The translations under genes and the position numbers were made by a program. From Saccharicrinis sp963666825 (lineage in GTDB: Bacteria; Bacteroidota; Bacteroidia; Bacteroidales; Marinilabiliaceae): 64,000 nt of DNA. Positions 35,228 to 43,510 of the stretch are shown here, piece after piece. Numbering within the stretch: the stretch's first letter is position 1; every line of letters begins with the position of its first letter. The notes below the pieces were generated by a model. That model ran no database searches. It had not been told where the DNA came from and saw only the letters and a list, made by a program, of their open reading frames with translations. The DNA lies in contig OY763044.2 in the NCBI GenBank assembly GCA_963666825.2, forward strand, positions 4,898,001 to 4,962,000. The letters are read 5' to 3'.

Positions 35228-36130
35228 TTAAAAAATCTCATCCTCTTCATCAAAGAAAATATCATTTCCTTCTCCACTAAATCCATCAACTATATTTTTA
35301 GCTTCAGGAACACTTATTGTAAATGTTGATCCTTCACCTTTTTGGCTGGAAATTTCAATATCACCACTCAATACATCCAATAATGCTTTAGTGATTGATA
35401 ATCCCAATCCATGACCTCTATTTATAGAATTAATTCCTGTATCTAGCCTTTTAAATCTTTCGAAAATAGTTTGTTGATTTTTTTCTGAAATACCTGTTCC
35501 AAAATCCTGTACTGAAATTTTTAAAACATCATCTTCATCCAACCAAACAGAAATAACTACTTTACTATCCTTATAACTATACTTTAAAGCATTATTTATA
35601 AGATTACTCAATATTAACTTTAACTTTTCTGAATCTGTTTTAAAATAAAAATTCTTTCCAAATCCATGTTCAATATTAAATTGAATATCAAAGCTAATAC
35701 CCATTTTACGAGAAATAATATTGAAAGAATCTACTACAGTTTGCAGTAAGCTTCTAATGTTAACCTTAGCAATATTTGGAGCAATCTCTCCAGCTTCAAT
35801 TTTTGCAGCCACAAAAATATTTTTTAACTGGAAATCTAAATTGAAAGCTTCTGAGTGAATTAAAGCGACCATTGAAACTACTTTCTTCCAATCGTGCTTC
35901 TCAACAGATAAGATTGCCTTAGATAACCCAAGAATTGAAGTAAAAGGGTTTACAATCTCATTTGAAATATTTGATATAAAGTGGCTTTTAAGAGCTTCAG
36001 AATCCTTAAGCTTTTTCGATACGCTTTGTAATTCCAGAGTTAAGTCTTTAATTTCTTTCTCACTACTTTTACCAGCATCTAGCCGTTGTTTAAGCTCTTT
36101 AAGTAATTGTCTGTCTGATAAATTATTCAT
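35228..36130 (-). CDS. Histidine-kinase-like protein lacking the phospho-acceptor histidine
   Basis: 300 residues, no TM. A coiled coil (about 1-45) leads into a HisKA-like dimerisation helix: HFISNISNEIVNPFTSILG. The canonical S-H-E-I-x-x-P has Asn57 where the phosphorylated His should be, confirmed by the AAT codon. The HATPase domain is intact: N-box LSNLINNALKYS, DFGTGI (209-214) and RGHGLGLSITKAL. So ATP may be bound, but autophosphorylation on the usual His cannot occur. It may allosterically regulate CheA or Hpt, phosphorylate another residue, or act as a phosphatase. An acidic tail (GNDIFFDEEDEIF) ends the protein. Sits between cheR and cheD. Confidence 0.87.
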   Translation of the reverse strand: MNNLSDRQLLKELKQRLDAGKSSEKEIKDLTLELQSVSKKLKDSEALKSHFISNISNEIVNPFTSILGLSKAILSVEKHDWKKVVSMVALIHSEAFNLDFQLKNIFVAAKIEAGEIAPNIAKVNIRSLLQTVVDSFNIISRKMGISFDIQFNIEHGFGKNFYFKTDSEKLKLILSNLINNALKYSYKDSKVVISVWLDEDDVLKISVQDFGTGISEKNQQTIFERFKRLDTGINSINRGHGLGLSITKALLDVLSGDIEISSQKGEGSTFTISVPEAKNIVDGFSGEGNDIFFDEEDEIF

Positions 36131-36147
36131 GGTTCTCTTTTTGTGCT

Positions 36148-37017
36148 TTATTTCTTTCTAAAAATCGTTGGTTTAATATGTTCTAACGGAACATTCATTC
36201 CTGTTAAAGATTCTGAATGACCAATAAAAAAATATCCTCCTTGTTTAACATGGGAACTCAATTTATTTATTACACTTTCTTGTGTAGGTCTATCAAAGTA
36301 AATCAGTACGTTCCTGCAAAAAACAACATCAAATTTTTCATTAATATTTGAATATGTTGAATCCATTAAATTCAAATATTTTAATGATAAGTTTCTTTGC
36401 AATTCGGGTCTGACTTTAACAGTTGGATTCGCTTTATCTTTACTTTTTAATAAATACTTCTTTTTTAAATCTATAGGAATAATATCGACTTTATTAAGGG
36501 GATAAATTCCTTTAGCAGCCTTACTTAATACATTTTGTGAAATATCTGTACCAAGCAATGAATAATCAAATCCGGCATTAATACTTTTAAATTCATTTAA
36601 TGTTATAGCCAAAGTATATAATTCTTCACCACTTGAACAACCTGCACTCCATATTTTAATTGGTTGTCTGTTATTTTGATTAATAAATTCAGGTAAAACA
36701 GTTGTTTTTAAAAAGTCAAAATGAATTGGTTCTCTAAAAAAATCAGTTTTATTTGTTGTAACAACGTTTAAAAAATTAAAAATTTCCTCACGTTGTCCAT
36801 CCTTACTGAATAAGTAGTCTTTATACTCTGTATAAGAATTCATATTTAATTCACGAATTCTTTTTAACAACCTCCCTTGTAACATAATTCGTTTTACAGG
36901 AGGCATTTTTATACCAAACTCAGTATAAATAAATTGGCTAAAAGCTTCAAAATCCTTTGTTGATAATTCAGCTTTAAAACAATCCAAATCTTTTGAGTAT
37001 GACTTCTGGTTATCCAC
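36148..37017 (-). CDS. cheR: CheR chemoreceptor methyltransferase (core copy)
   Basis: 289 residues. N-terminal helical domain with FGIKMPPVKRIMLQGRLLKRIRELN and VVTTNKTDFFREPIHF (both quoted in part); SAM motif AGCSSGEE (125-132), D158 in LGTDISQNVL and FDVVFCRNVLIYFD (229-242) are all intact. It uses a GTG start (complement of 37015-37017) that overlaps the cheW stop by one base (TAGTG), implying translational coupling. Of the three CheR-like proteins this one sits closest to cheA and looks most canonical. Confidence 0.95.
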   Translation of the reverse strand: MDNQKSYSKDLDCFKAELSTKDFEAFSQFIYTEFGIKMPPVKRIMLQGRLLKRIRELNMNSYTEYKDYLFSKDGQREEIFNFLNVVTTNKTDFFREPIHFDFLKTTVLPEFINQNNRQPIKIWSAGCSSGEELYTLAITLNEFKSINAGFDYSLLGTDISQNVLSKAAKGIYPLNKVDIIPIDLKKKYLLKSKDKANPTVKVRPELQRNLSLKYLNLMDSTYSNINEKFDVVFCRNVLIYFDRPTQESVINKLSSHVKQGGYFFIGHSESLTGMNVPLEHIKPTIFRKK

Positions 37018-37499
37018 TACTTATTTATTTGATTAATCAAATCTCCCATTCCAATAATTTCATTTATACTAAATACTTTGTCTGAATTTAATATCAAATA
37101 AAAATTATCATTAACAGAACATGTTGCTTTTATATATGCCGGACTATAATCTGTGTCAACTTTACGAAATTCAGCTTCATCCACCTCAAAAACATCAGTA
37201 ACAGCATCAGCCATAATACCAACTCTAAATGAACTGTTATTATCGTCTCTTATAACATCTATAATAACAATACATGTTTGAGGAGTAATTTCTACGGATT
37301 GCATTCCAAACTTAATACCTGTATCTATTACTGGAACTATTTCATCTCTAAAATCTATAACTCCTTTCATGAAAGAAACAGTTTCAGGCATTTTACGAGG
37401 CACTTCGTATTCACGAATCTCATTTACCTTACTTACATGAATTGCAAAAGATTCATTGCCTAACTTAAACGAAAGATATGAATTGTTAATCTCTTCCAT
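37017..37499 (-). CDS. cheW: CheW coupling protein (first of two, downstream copy)
   Basis: 160 residues of a single CheW domain. NSYLSFKLGNESFAIHVSKVNEIRE at the N-terminus and MKGVIDFRDEIVPVIDTGIKFGM (both quoted in part) are the double beta-barrel signature, followed by VGIMADAVTDVFEVDE. It couples receptors to CheA. Two different CheW paralogues in tandem (with the gene at 37502) may make mixed arrays. Confidence 0.94.
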   Translation of the reverse strand: MEEINNSYLSFKLGNESFAIHVSKVNEIREYEVPRKMPETVSFMKGVIDFRDEIVPVIDTGIKFGMQSVEITPQTCIVIIDVIRDDNNSSFRVGIMADAVTDVFEVDEAEFRKVDTDYSPAYIKATCSVNDNFYLILNSDKVFSINEIIGMGDLINQINK

Positions 37500-37501
37500 T
37501 A

Positions 37502-37963
37502 TTATACGTTTTTACTTTCAATTTGATTAATAACGTGCATTAAATCAATCATGTGAATAAATTCATCTTTTTCCTGTACAGTTCCTTCAAAAGATTCAAT
37601 TAAACCCATCCCATTTTGAAAAGCTGCGGGTTTAATTCTATCATTACTCACTTCAAAAACTTCTTTAACTAAATCCACTACAATTCCAAACTGAGACTCT
37701 AATTTATCTTCAGGAGATACAACTATAATTGAGGTATCTCTGCTATTTTCATAATTCTCAATTTGCATTATAACTCTTAAATCTGTTACAGGAACAATAT
37801 TTCCATGAAGATTAATAACACCCAGTATAAAATCTTTTGTATTAGGTACCTTTGTTACATTACCTTCTTCAAAAGGTAGAATATTTCTAACCTTAAGGCT
37901 ATCGAAAGCAAAAATTTGGTTTCCCAGATTAAATGATATTAATGTTTTAAAATCGCTCTCCAT
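37502..37963 (-). CDS. cheW: CheW coupling protein (second copy)
   Basis: 153 residues, one CheW domain: LISFNLGNQIFAFDSLKVRNIL, FILGVINLHGNIVPVTDLRVIM (both quoted in part) and FGIVVDLVKEVFEVSNDRI. It is clearly divergent from the neighbouring CheW at 37017. It lies 6 bases behind cheA. A role as receptor-kinase adaptor in the array follows from the family; whether the two CheWs are interchangeable cannot be told from sequence. Confidence 0.93.
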   Translation of the reverse strand: MESDFKTLISFNLGNQIFAFDSLKVRNILPFEEGNVTKVPNTKDFILGVINLHGNIVPVTDLRVIMQIENYENSRDTSIIVVSPEDKLESQFGIVVDLVKEVFEVSNDRIKPAAFQNGMGLIESFEGTVQEKDEFIHMIDLMHVINQIESKNV

Positions 37964-37969
37964 AACTAA

Positions 37970-40003
37970 TTATTTATGCAGTTTTTGAACCCAATGATAA
38001 TGTATTAACCTATTTGTATCAACTACCATTGAAATAGTACCATCCCCCATAATTGAAGCACCTGATATTACTTCCTGATCTTTTAGTAATCTTCCAAAAG
38101 GTTTAACTACAGTTTGAAATTCACCCACTACTTCATCAACTACTAAACCAATCTTCTTATTTTCAAATTTTACCTGGATAATATGTTTTTTACCCTCTCT
38201 CTTTGGTTCATTAAATATTTTCCTTAAATCAATAGTTGGAAACTGTTCACCATTAAGAGTAATAACATTATTAAAAATATTTTTTTGTTCCTCAACCTCA
38301 AGTGGAAATATTTTTTCAATTAATGATATTGGAATAACATATTGTGTTTCAGCAACAGTAACTAATAATCCATCAATAATAGATAATGTAAGTGGCAATT
38401 CTAAAGTAACGGTTGTACCTACATCTGGCTCTGAATCAATAGAAACTTCACCTCTAATCTCACCAATTTTACGCTTAACAACGTCCATTCCAACACCACG
38501 ACCAGAAAGATCAGATACAACATCTTTAGTAGAAAATCCACTCATAAAAACAAGATCAAAGATTTCTTTCTTTGACAGTTCTATACCTTCATCTACAAGA
38601 CCCTTTGATATTGCCTTTTTAAGTATATAATCAGGATCTATACCACGTCCATCATCAATCACTTTTATTATTACACTAGCACCTTCATAGTATGCCTTAA
38701 AAATGATGGTTCCTTTAGGTGACTTACCTTTTTTGATACGTTCATCAGGCATTTCAATTCCATGATCCACACAATTTCTTATCATGTGAAGCAATGGATC
38801 AGTTAAATGCTCAATAATATTTTTATCTAACTCAATATCGCCACCTTCAATTATAAAATCAATTTCTTTATTTAATTCCTTAGATAAATCACGAACCAAT
38901 CTCTGGAATCGCATCAAATCATTTTGTATAGGAATTAAACTTATTTCAAAAGCATTATCTCTTAATTGACGAGTTAATTTTTGAATATTTTCTGAAAGGC
39001 CCATTAAATGAGCGTCTCCACTATTTTCAGCATGAAGGTCTAATTGAGCTTGAATTGTAACTAATTCACTAACTAAATTTACAAGCTCATCTATTTTTGT
39101 AGAAGATACACGTATACTTGAGATTTTATGTTCTTTTAACTGAACTTTCTTTTTCTCATTTTGATCTTCTTCAACTACTTTTTCCTTACTCCAGGATATT
39201 TCTTTTAATTGTTTACCAGATAATTGCTCCCCACCTGTTTTAGCATTATTAATAAACTCTTCTAATTCTGATCTTTTAAGAATATTACCATGTGCCAGTT
39301 CTGTTATTTCAAGATCACATTCATCTTCAACAAAGATAAACACATCCTGAATTTCATTTTCAGGTTCAGATGTATTTAATAATACATCCCAAGTAACAAA
39401 ACAATCTTCCGGATTTATATCCTCAATCTCTGGAACTTTTTCATCATAAGAAATAACTATTGCTTCACCTAACGCATGTAAATCATCAAGTAAAAACAAT
39501 GGATTAGTTCCATTTTGTAAAATATTACTATGAGGCTTTATCTTGATTAAGAAAGTTTTGGTATCATCTTCTTCATCTAATAACTCTTCCTCTACAGTAG
39601 TATCTTCAACAGGTTTATCTTCAGAGGTATTAACAAATTGCTTAACTCTAGTTGTTAATTTCTCAAGATCCTTTTTTTCTTCAGAGTCTGTAAGATCACC
39701 AACATCAAGAAAATGTTTAATTTGATCTATAGCATTAAATGTTAATGAAATTAAATCATCTGTTACAGATAATTTACCGTTTCTTACCCAATCAAATACA
39801 GTTTCTAAATGATGAGTAAACTCACTTAAATCATTAAAGCCAAACATTGCACCACCTCCTTTAAGGGAGTGCATAGCTCTAAAAATTCGCTCTATTATTT
39901 CTTTATCACCTTTATCATTCTCAAGTAACAATAATGCTTCTTCAAGATCATGAACATTATCCAGTGATTCTTCAACAAATTTTGCTCTGAACTTATCAAT
40001 CAT
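37970..40003 (-). CDS. cheA: CheA chemotaxis-type histidine kinase
   Basis: 677 residues in standard order: Hpt/P1 domain (1-110) with phospho-accepting His45 in AMHSLKGGGAMFGF; an acidic linker and P2-like region (about 115-280); dimerisation P3 helix pair (about 290-355, STKIDELVNLVSELVTIQAQL quoted in part); HATPase P4 (about 355-500) with MIRNCVDHGIE, DDGRGIDPDYI and GRGVGMDVVKRKIGEI; and the CheW-like P5 (about 540-677). All catalytic elements appear present. It should phosphorylate CheY and CheB in the locus. The 3-base gap to the upstream Hpt gene indicates co-translation. Confidence 0.96.
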   Translation of the reverse strand: MIDKFRAKFVEESLDNVHDLEEALLLLENDKGDKEIIERIFRAMHSLKGGGAMFGFNDLSEFTHHLETVFDWVRNGKLSVTDDLISLTFNAIDQIKHFLDVGDLTDSEEKKDLEKLTTRVKQFVNTSEDKPVEDTTVEEELLDEEDDTKTFLIKIKPHSNILQNGTNPLFLLDDLHALGEAIVISYDEKVPEIEDINPEDCFVTWDVLLNTSEPENEIQDVFIFVEDECDLEITELAHGNILKRSELEEFINNAKTGGEQLSGKQLKEISWSKEKVVEEDQNEKKKVQLKEHKISSIRVSSTKIDELVNLVSELVTIQAQLDLHAENSGDAHLMGLSENIQKLTRQLRDNAFEISLIPIQNDLMRFQRLVRDLSKELNKEIDFIIEGGDIELDKNIIEHLTDPLLHMIRNCVDHGIEMPDERIKKGKSPKGTIIFKAYYEGASVIIKVIDDGRGIDPDYILKKAISKGLVDEGIELSKKEIFDLVFMSGFSTKDVVSDLSGRGVGMDVVKRKIGEIRGEVSIDSEPDVGTTVTLELPLTLSIIDGLLVTVAETQYVIPISLIEKIFPLEVEEQKNIFNNVITLNGEQFPTIDLRKIFNEPKREGKKHIIQVKFENKKIGLVVDEVVGEFQTVVKPFGRLLKDQEVISGASIMGDGTISMVVDTNRLIHYHWVQKLHK

Positions 40004-40005
40004 GC

Positions 40006-40386
40006 CTATGCATTTTTTGTAATTAAAGAATCAAAAAAACGTAACGATTCGTTTACGTCATTTAAATCAATTTGATGTTGTTGAGATTGCAGGAGTCCTG
40101 ATTTAATTACAGGAATTAATTTTTGAGTATTAGATACTATTTCATTGGAACTAGCAATACTTCCATCTCTTAACCCACTGTAAACAATTTCAATGGGTTT
40201 AACAATATGATCAACACTTTCGATACCTAACATAGGAGCAGTGCCTTTAATATTGTGAGTGATTGCAAAAACTTTTTCAATGATACAATCTTCTAATTCA
40301 CCTTTCTTTTCCCTAACAAGGTTTTCTATAATTTCTAAATCTTTTATAGAATCCTTAATAAAAGTCTCCTTTATTTTCTCAATCAT
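40006..40386 (-). CDS. Stand-alone Hpt (histidine phosphotransfer) protein
   Basis: 126 residues, a four-helix Hpt bundle. The phospho-acceptor is His44 in FAITHNIKGTAPMLGI, which fits the H-N-I-K-G-(T/S)-A motif. It overlaps the cheY gene by 4 bases (ATGA-type overlap) and precedes cheA by 3. CheA already has its own Hpt domain, so this second Hpt could shuttle phosphate between CheY and another kinase or receiver, or serve as a phosphate sink. Confidence 0.92.
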   Translation of the reverse strand: MIEKIKETFIKDSIKDLEIIENLVREKKGELEDCIIEKVFAITHNIKGTAPMLGIESVDHIVKPIEIVYSGLRDGSIASSNEIVSNTQKLIPVIKSGLLQSQQHQIDLNDVNESLRFFDSLITKNA

Positions 40387-40748
40387 CGTAATACTCTTGA
40401 TATCGCACTAAGTAATTTTGCAGGAACAAATGGTTTAATAATCCAACCTGTAGCACCAGCCTGCTTAGCTTCCATCTTTTTCGCAGCTTGAGATTCTGTA
40501 GTTAAAAATAAAATTGGAATATGCTTGTAAGCATCAATTTCTCTAACTTTACGAATCAAGCCTAAACCATCAAGATTTGGCATATGTAAGTCAGTAATAA
40601 TGATATCAATGGTACGCCCATCTAAAAATTGTAAAGCATCTTCACCATCAACACCAACTAATACATCATAACCTTCATTTTGAAGAGTAAAGTTAACAAC
40701 TTCTCTTATACTTTCTGAGTCATCAACAATAAGAACTGTCTTAGCCAT
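40383..40748 (-). CDS. cheY: CheY-like single-domain response regulator
   Basis: 121 residues, receiver only: acidic pocket D9/D10 (IVDDSES), phospho-acceptor D53 (ITDLHMPNLDG), Thr84 (FLTTES) and Lys105 (WIIKPF). The sequence style (TESQ, KPFVPAKLL) is of the chemotaxis CheY type. The output target cannot be a flagellar switch judged from this window, which holds no flagellar genes. No CheZ, CheC or CheX phosphatase gene is present nearby. Overlaps the Hpt gene by 4 bases. Confidence 0.95.
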   Translation of the reverse strand: MAKTVLIVDDSESIREVVNFTLQNEGYDVLVGVDGEDALQFLDGRTIDIIITDLHMPNLDGLGLIRKVREIDAYKHIPILFLTTESQAAKKMEAKQAGATGWIIKPFVPAKLLSAISRVLR

Positions 40749-40767
40749 AATTAGTTAAAATTAATTT

Positions 40768-41079
40768 CTATAGTTTAAATAGATCGTTAAATCCTGCATT
40801 TGATATTAGTCCATCAATATCTTCACCAAATATTCCTTCAATAACACACTCTTTTCCTTTATTTTCAATTGATTTCTTTAAAGAACTCATTAATTGAATA
40901 AAAGTTACATCTAATGCTGAAGGATTGGTTATATGAATATCTAAATTATTTGAAAAATCAACAGCTTCCAAAACACTATCTCTAATTTTGCTTATATGAT
41001 TAATTATAAGTTCACCAGAGATTATCATTTTACTCTGATCTTTTTCATGTTTTACATCAACAGAGAACGCTGCATCCAT
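40768..41079 (-). CDS. STAS-domain protein of the chemosensory locus
   Basis: 103 residues, a single STAS fold (MIISGELIINHISKIRD, LDIHITNPSALDVTFIQLM, GFNDLFKL). Where partner-switch antagonists have Asp-Ser-Ser/Thr-Gly, this has Asp57-Val58-Thr59-Phe60, so the usual phospho-acceptor Ser is absent, though Thr59 is adjacent. STAS proteins are often found next to cheY/cheA genes in such clusters. It may be a second target for the SiaB-like kinase or a structural element; both are inference. It lies between the MCP gene and cheY. Confidence 0.85.
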   Translation of the reverse strand: MDAAFSVDVKHEKDQSKMIISGELIINHISKIRDSVLEAVDFSNNLDIHITNPSALDVTFIQLMSSLKKSIENKGKECVIEGIFGEDIDGLISNAGFNDLFKL

Positions 41080-41099
41080 AATAATTCTTTGTTATAAAA

Positions 41100-42800
41100 T
41101 TAAAATTTCTCGTAATTATCCAAATCAAAATCTTTGTCTAAATTTATAATATCACCTTTAGATGATACATCAGTTTTTGTCTTTGTAAAATTTGATGTAA
41201 TTACTTCTTCTTTATCGATTATTTCTGAATCTATATTTTCTTCTGCTTCTTTAGCTACATAATCATTATCACCAATATTAAAGAAGCTAACTGCTTCTTT
41301 TAATCTATCTGCTAGCACAGAAAGTTGCTCAGCGCTTTGAGTCAATTCATCAGATGATGATGCATTTTCCTGTGTAATTAGATTCAGATTTTGCATTGCC
41401 ATATTAATTTGCTCTGCACCTGTTTTTTGTTCAATACTGGCTGCTGATATTTCTTTAATTAACTGGGTAGTTTTTTCAATATCAGGCACTAATAATCTTG
41501 ATTTCTCTCCTGCTTCCTGAGAAACTTTCAAACCACTATTTACAAGTGTATGTATTTCATCTGCTGCAACTTTACTTCTTTCTGCAAGTTTTCTAACTTC
41601 TGCAGCAACAACTGAAAAACCACGTCCATGCTCACCGGCACGTGCAGCTTCAACAGCAGCATTAAGTGCTAAAATATTAGTTTGAAAGGCTATATCACCG
41701 ATAATAGTAATTTTTTCTGCCACAGTTTTCATAGAAGTGGCAGCTTCTGATGATAGTTTATCTGCAATATTTACATCCTTAGCTGTTTCTACAGTAATCT
41801 TCTCAGTTTCTACAGCATTTTCGGTGTTTTGATCAATATTAGCAACCATTTCTTCAATTGAAGTGGAAACCTCTTCAGCGGATGCAGCTTGATCAGCAGA
41901 TCCTTTTGATAATTGTAAAGAACTATCTTTTACGTTTTGACCACTAGAAACAAGATCATTTGCGTTTTCCTTAATAGTTACAACAATACCTTTAAGATTT
42001 ATTGCCATTTTATTAAGTGCATCTGCTAATAAACCAATTTCATCTTGCTGACTGATTTCCAATTCAGCAGTTAAATCTCCCTGACCAATAGCTTGGGCAA
42101 AAGTTAATCCTTTATTCAATGGTTTTACAATGCTTGTATATAGTATGTATGCACTAAATACTGCAACAGCGGCCAGAACAAATATCATAATAATCACGAA
42201 AAGTCCGAAACCAGCAAAGGAACTTTCCATTTCATTTAAAGAATCATCATTTAATGCTTTAAATTTAGTTTCAAGTACATCCAGATCTTTATTAATTTCA
42301 GTACCTAAATTAATAATTTCTCCATCCTCCTGAACCATTGGCTCTACTTCAAAAATAACCATCACGTCGTCATAAGACTCAAAAGTATTAAGACTGGACA
42401 TTACATATTTTTGTTTTTCGAATAATGAATCAGTCTTATGTACTATAACTTTATAAAACTCCTGATCCTCTTTATTCCAATGTTGATTAATTAACTCTAA
42501 CTCTGTTTTAAGTTTTGGATAATCATCTTTAATCAAGGTTTCTAATCTTTGTTTATCCGAAGTTCCCGGTTGTCTGTCAACAAATACCCAACTTTTAATA
42601 AGCGACTTTGAATTGTTTACCATATCCTTAAACTGCTGTATTTTTTGAGCAGACGGACTATAAACGCCTGTAATTTCTTCACTTAAATCTCTACTATTAT
42701 GTAAAGTAACAAATGTAGAAACTCCATTAAAGATAATTGCTATTAAAATTAACCCAAAACCTGCAAATAGCTTTTGAGCAATATTCAATTTAATCTTCAT
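41100..42800 (-). CDS. Methyl-accepting chemotaxis protein with C-terminal CheR-tether-like pentapeptide
   Basis: 566 residues. TM1 (about 10-31), a helical periplasmic sensor (about 35-195, four-helix-bundle type), TM2 (about 197-221), HAMP (about 222-275) and a long coiled-coil signalling domain whose hairpin tip is ILALNAAVEAARAGEHGRGF plus SVVAAEVRKLAERS (376-409). Gln/Glu-rich methylation helices flank it. The last five residues, NYEKF, preceded by an acidic flexible tail, fit the x-aromatic-x-x-aromatic pentapeptide that tethers CheR/CheB in other bacteria. It is the only receptor gene in the window, 20 bases before the STAS gene and 10 after yfiR. Confidence 0.95.
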   Translation of the reverse strand: MKIKLNIAQKLFAGFGLILIAIIFNGVSTFVTLHNSRDLSEEITGVYSPSAQKIQQFKDMVNNSKSLIKSWVFVDRQPGTSDKQRLETLIKDDYPKLKTELELINQHWNKEDQEFYKVIVHKTDSLFEKQKYVMSSLNTFESYDDVMVIFEVEPMVQEDGEIINLGTEINKDLDVLETKFKALNDDSLNEMESSFAGFGLFVIIMIFVLAAVAVFSAYILYTSIVKPLNKGLTFAQAIGQGDLTAELEISQQDEIGLLADALNKMAINLKGIVVTIKENANDLVSSGQNVKDSSLQLSKGSADQAASAEEVSTSIEEMVANIDQNTENAVETEKITVETAKDVNIADKLSSEAATSMKTVAEKITIIGDIAFQTNILALNAAVEAARAGEHGRGFSVVAAEVRKLAERSKVAADEIHTLVNSGLKVSQEAGEKSRLLVPDIEKTTQLIKEISAASIEQKTGAEQINMAMQNLNLITQENASSSDELTQSAEQLSVLADRLKEAVSFFNIGDNDYVAKEAEENIDSEIIDKEEVITSNFTKTKTDVSSKGDIINLDKDFDLDNYEKF

Positions 42801-42810
42801 ACTAAAATTT

Positions 42811-43323
42811 TTACTTTTTTATGGCTGCAGCCATATTTGCTAATTTAGAACTAATACTTAAGCCCAAAGATTGCGCATTGGCTTCATGAACCTCAAACTT
42901 AAGGTTATTATCTCTGACTACAAAATTAATTACTGCACCATAATCAGTAGCACCTTCACTTTCAGTAATTATTAATGAATTTTTTCCTAGTTTGCTTTTT
43001 AGTGTTTCAGCATGACGAGAAAAATTAACATAAGATGATACATATAAAACCTGACAATCGGTTACTTCATCCACGTTATTAAACTCCTTAATTACTACAG
43101 TCTGATAACCAAATTTTTTACCAGCTGATTGGGAGTTTAGCCATTCTGCAATTTTCGGGCTTTTTAATACCCCAATTACAAAATCACCTTGTTTTGCCTC
43201 TTCTGCCCAACCAATATATCGTATGAAATTTAAAGTAAATACAGACTTATATTTCTCAACTTGACTAAAACCAGTTAATGGTATAAGCACTAAAAAGAAT
43301 AATAATAAAATTTGTTTCCTCAT
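42811..43323 (-). CDS. YfiR-family (DUF4154) periplasmic protein
   Basis: 170 residues from the ATG complementary to 43321-43323 (MRKQILLLFFLVLIPLTGFSQ region), giving a clean signal peptide; the longer frame up to 43533 would bury the signal and is rejected. The mature part begins EKYKSVFTLNFIRYIGWAEE, and contains FVIGVLKSPKIAEWL, CQVLYVSS, NSLIITESEGATDYGAVINFVV and AQSLGLSISSKLANMA, which is the DUF4154/YfiR pattern. In Pseudomonas YfiR inhibits the membrane diguanylate cyclase YfiN from the periplasm. Here it is the first gene of the Che block, 10 bases before the MCP, so the MCP periplasmic domain is the likely partner. Confidence 0.88.
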   Translation of the reverse strand: MRKQILLLFFLVLIPLTGFSQVEKYKSVFTLNFIRYIGWAEEAKQGDFVIGVLKSPKIAEWLNSQSAGKKFGYQTVVIKEFNNVDEVTDCQVLYVSSYVNFSRHAETLKSKLGKNSLIITESEGATDYGAVINFVVRDNNLKFEVHEANAQSLGLSISSKLANMAAAIKK

Positions 43324-43473
43324 AACACTTTCTGAATATGTAATTATTGTTTTCCTTCCCACATAGTACGACGAATAAAATATTAGGTTACCTTTTTTGT
43401 TTATAAAATGTTGAAAAGTACGAACACTTAAAATATTTAATAGTTTTAAAATGGTATTAAAATAATATTCGCA

Positions 43474-43481
43474 TAACTTTG
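43474..43481 (+). promoter_or_regulatory. Likely -7 box for the chorismatase-like gene
   Basis: TAACTTTG is an exact TAnnTTTG match, 30 bases before the ATG at 43511, with a consistent transcription start expected near 43488. No good TTG at -33 was seen. The region 43324-43510 also must contain the minus-strand promoter of the Che block; only a near-match (GAAAAGTA at 43413-43420, reading TACTTTTC on the minus strand) was found. Confidence 0.5.
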
Positions 43482-43510
43482 TCAGCACTTTACAAATACT
43501 TGGTATATAA

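Noticed and set aside
20355..43323. A motility (gliding or flagellar) operon
   Set aside because: No gld, spr, fli or pil gene can be recognised; only signalling genes and a transporter are present.
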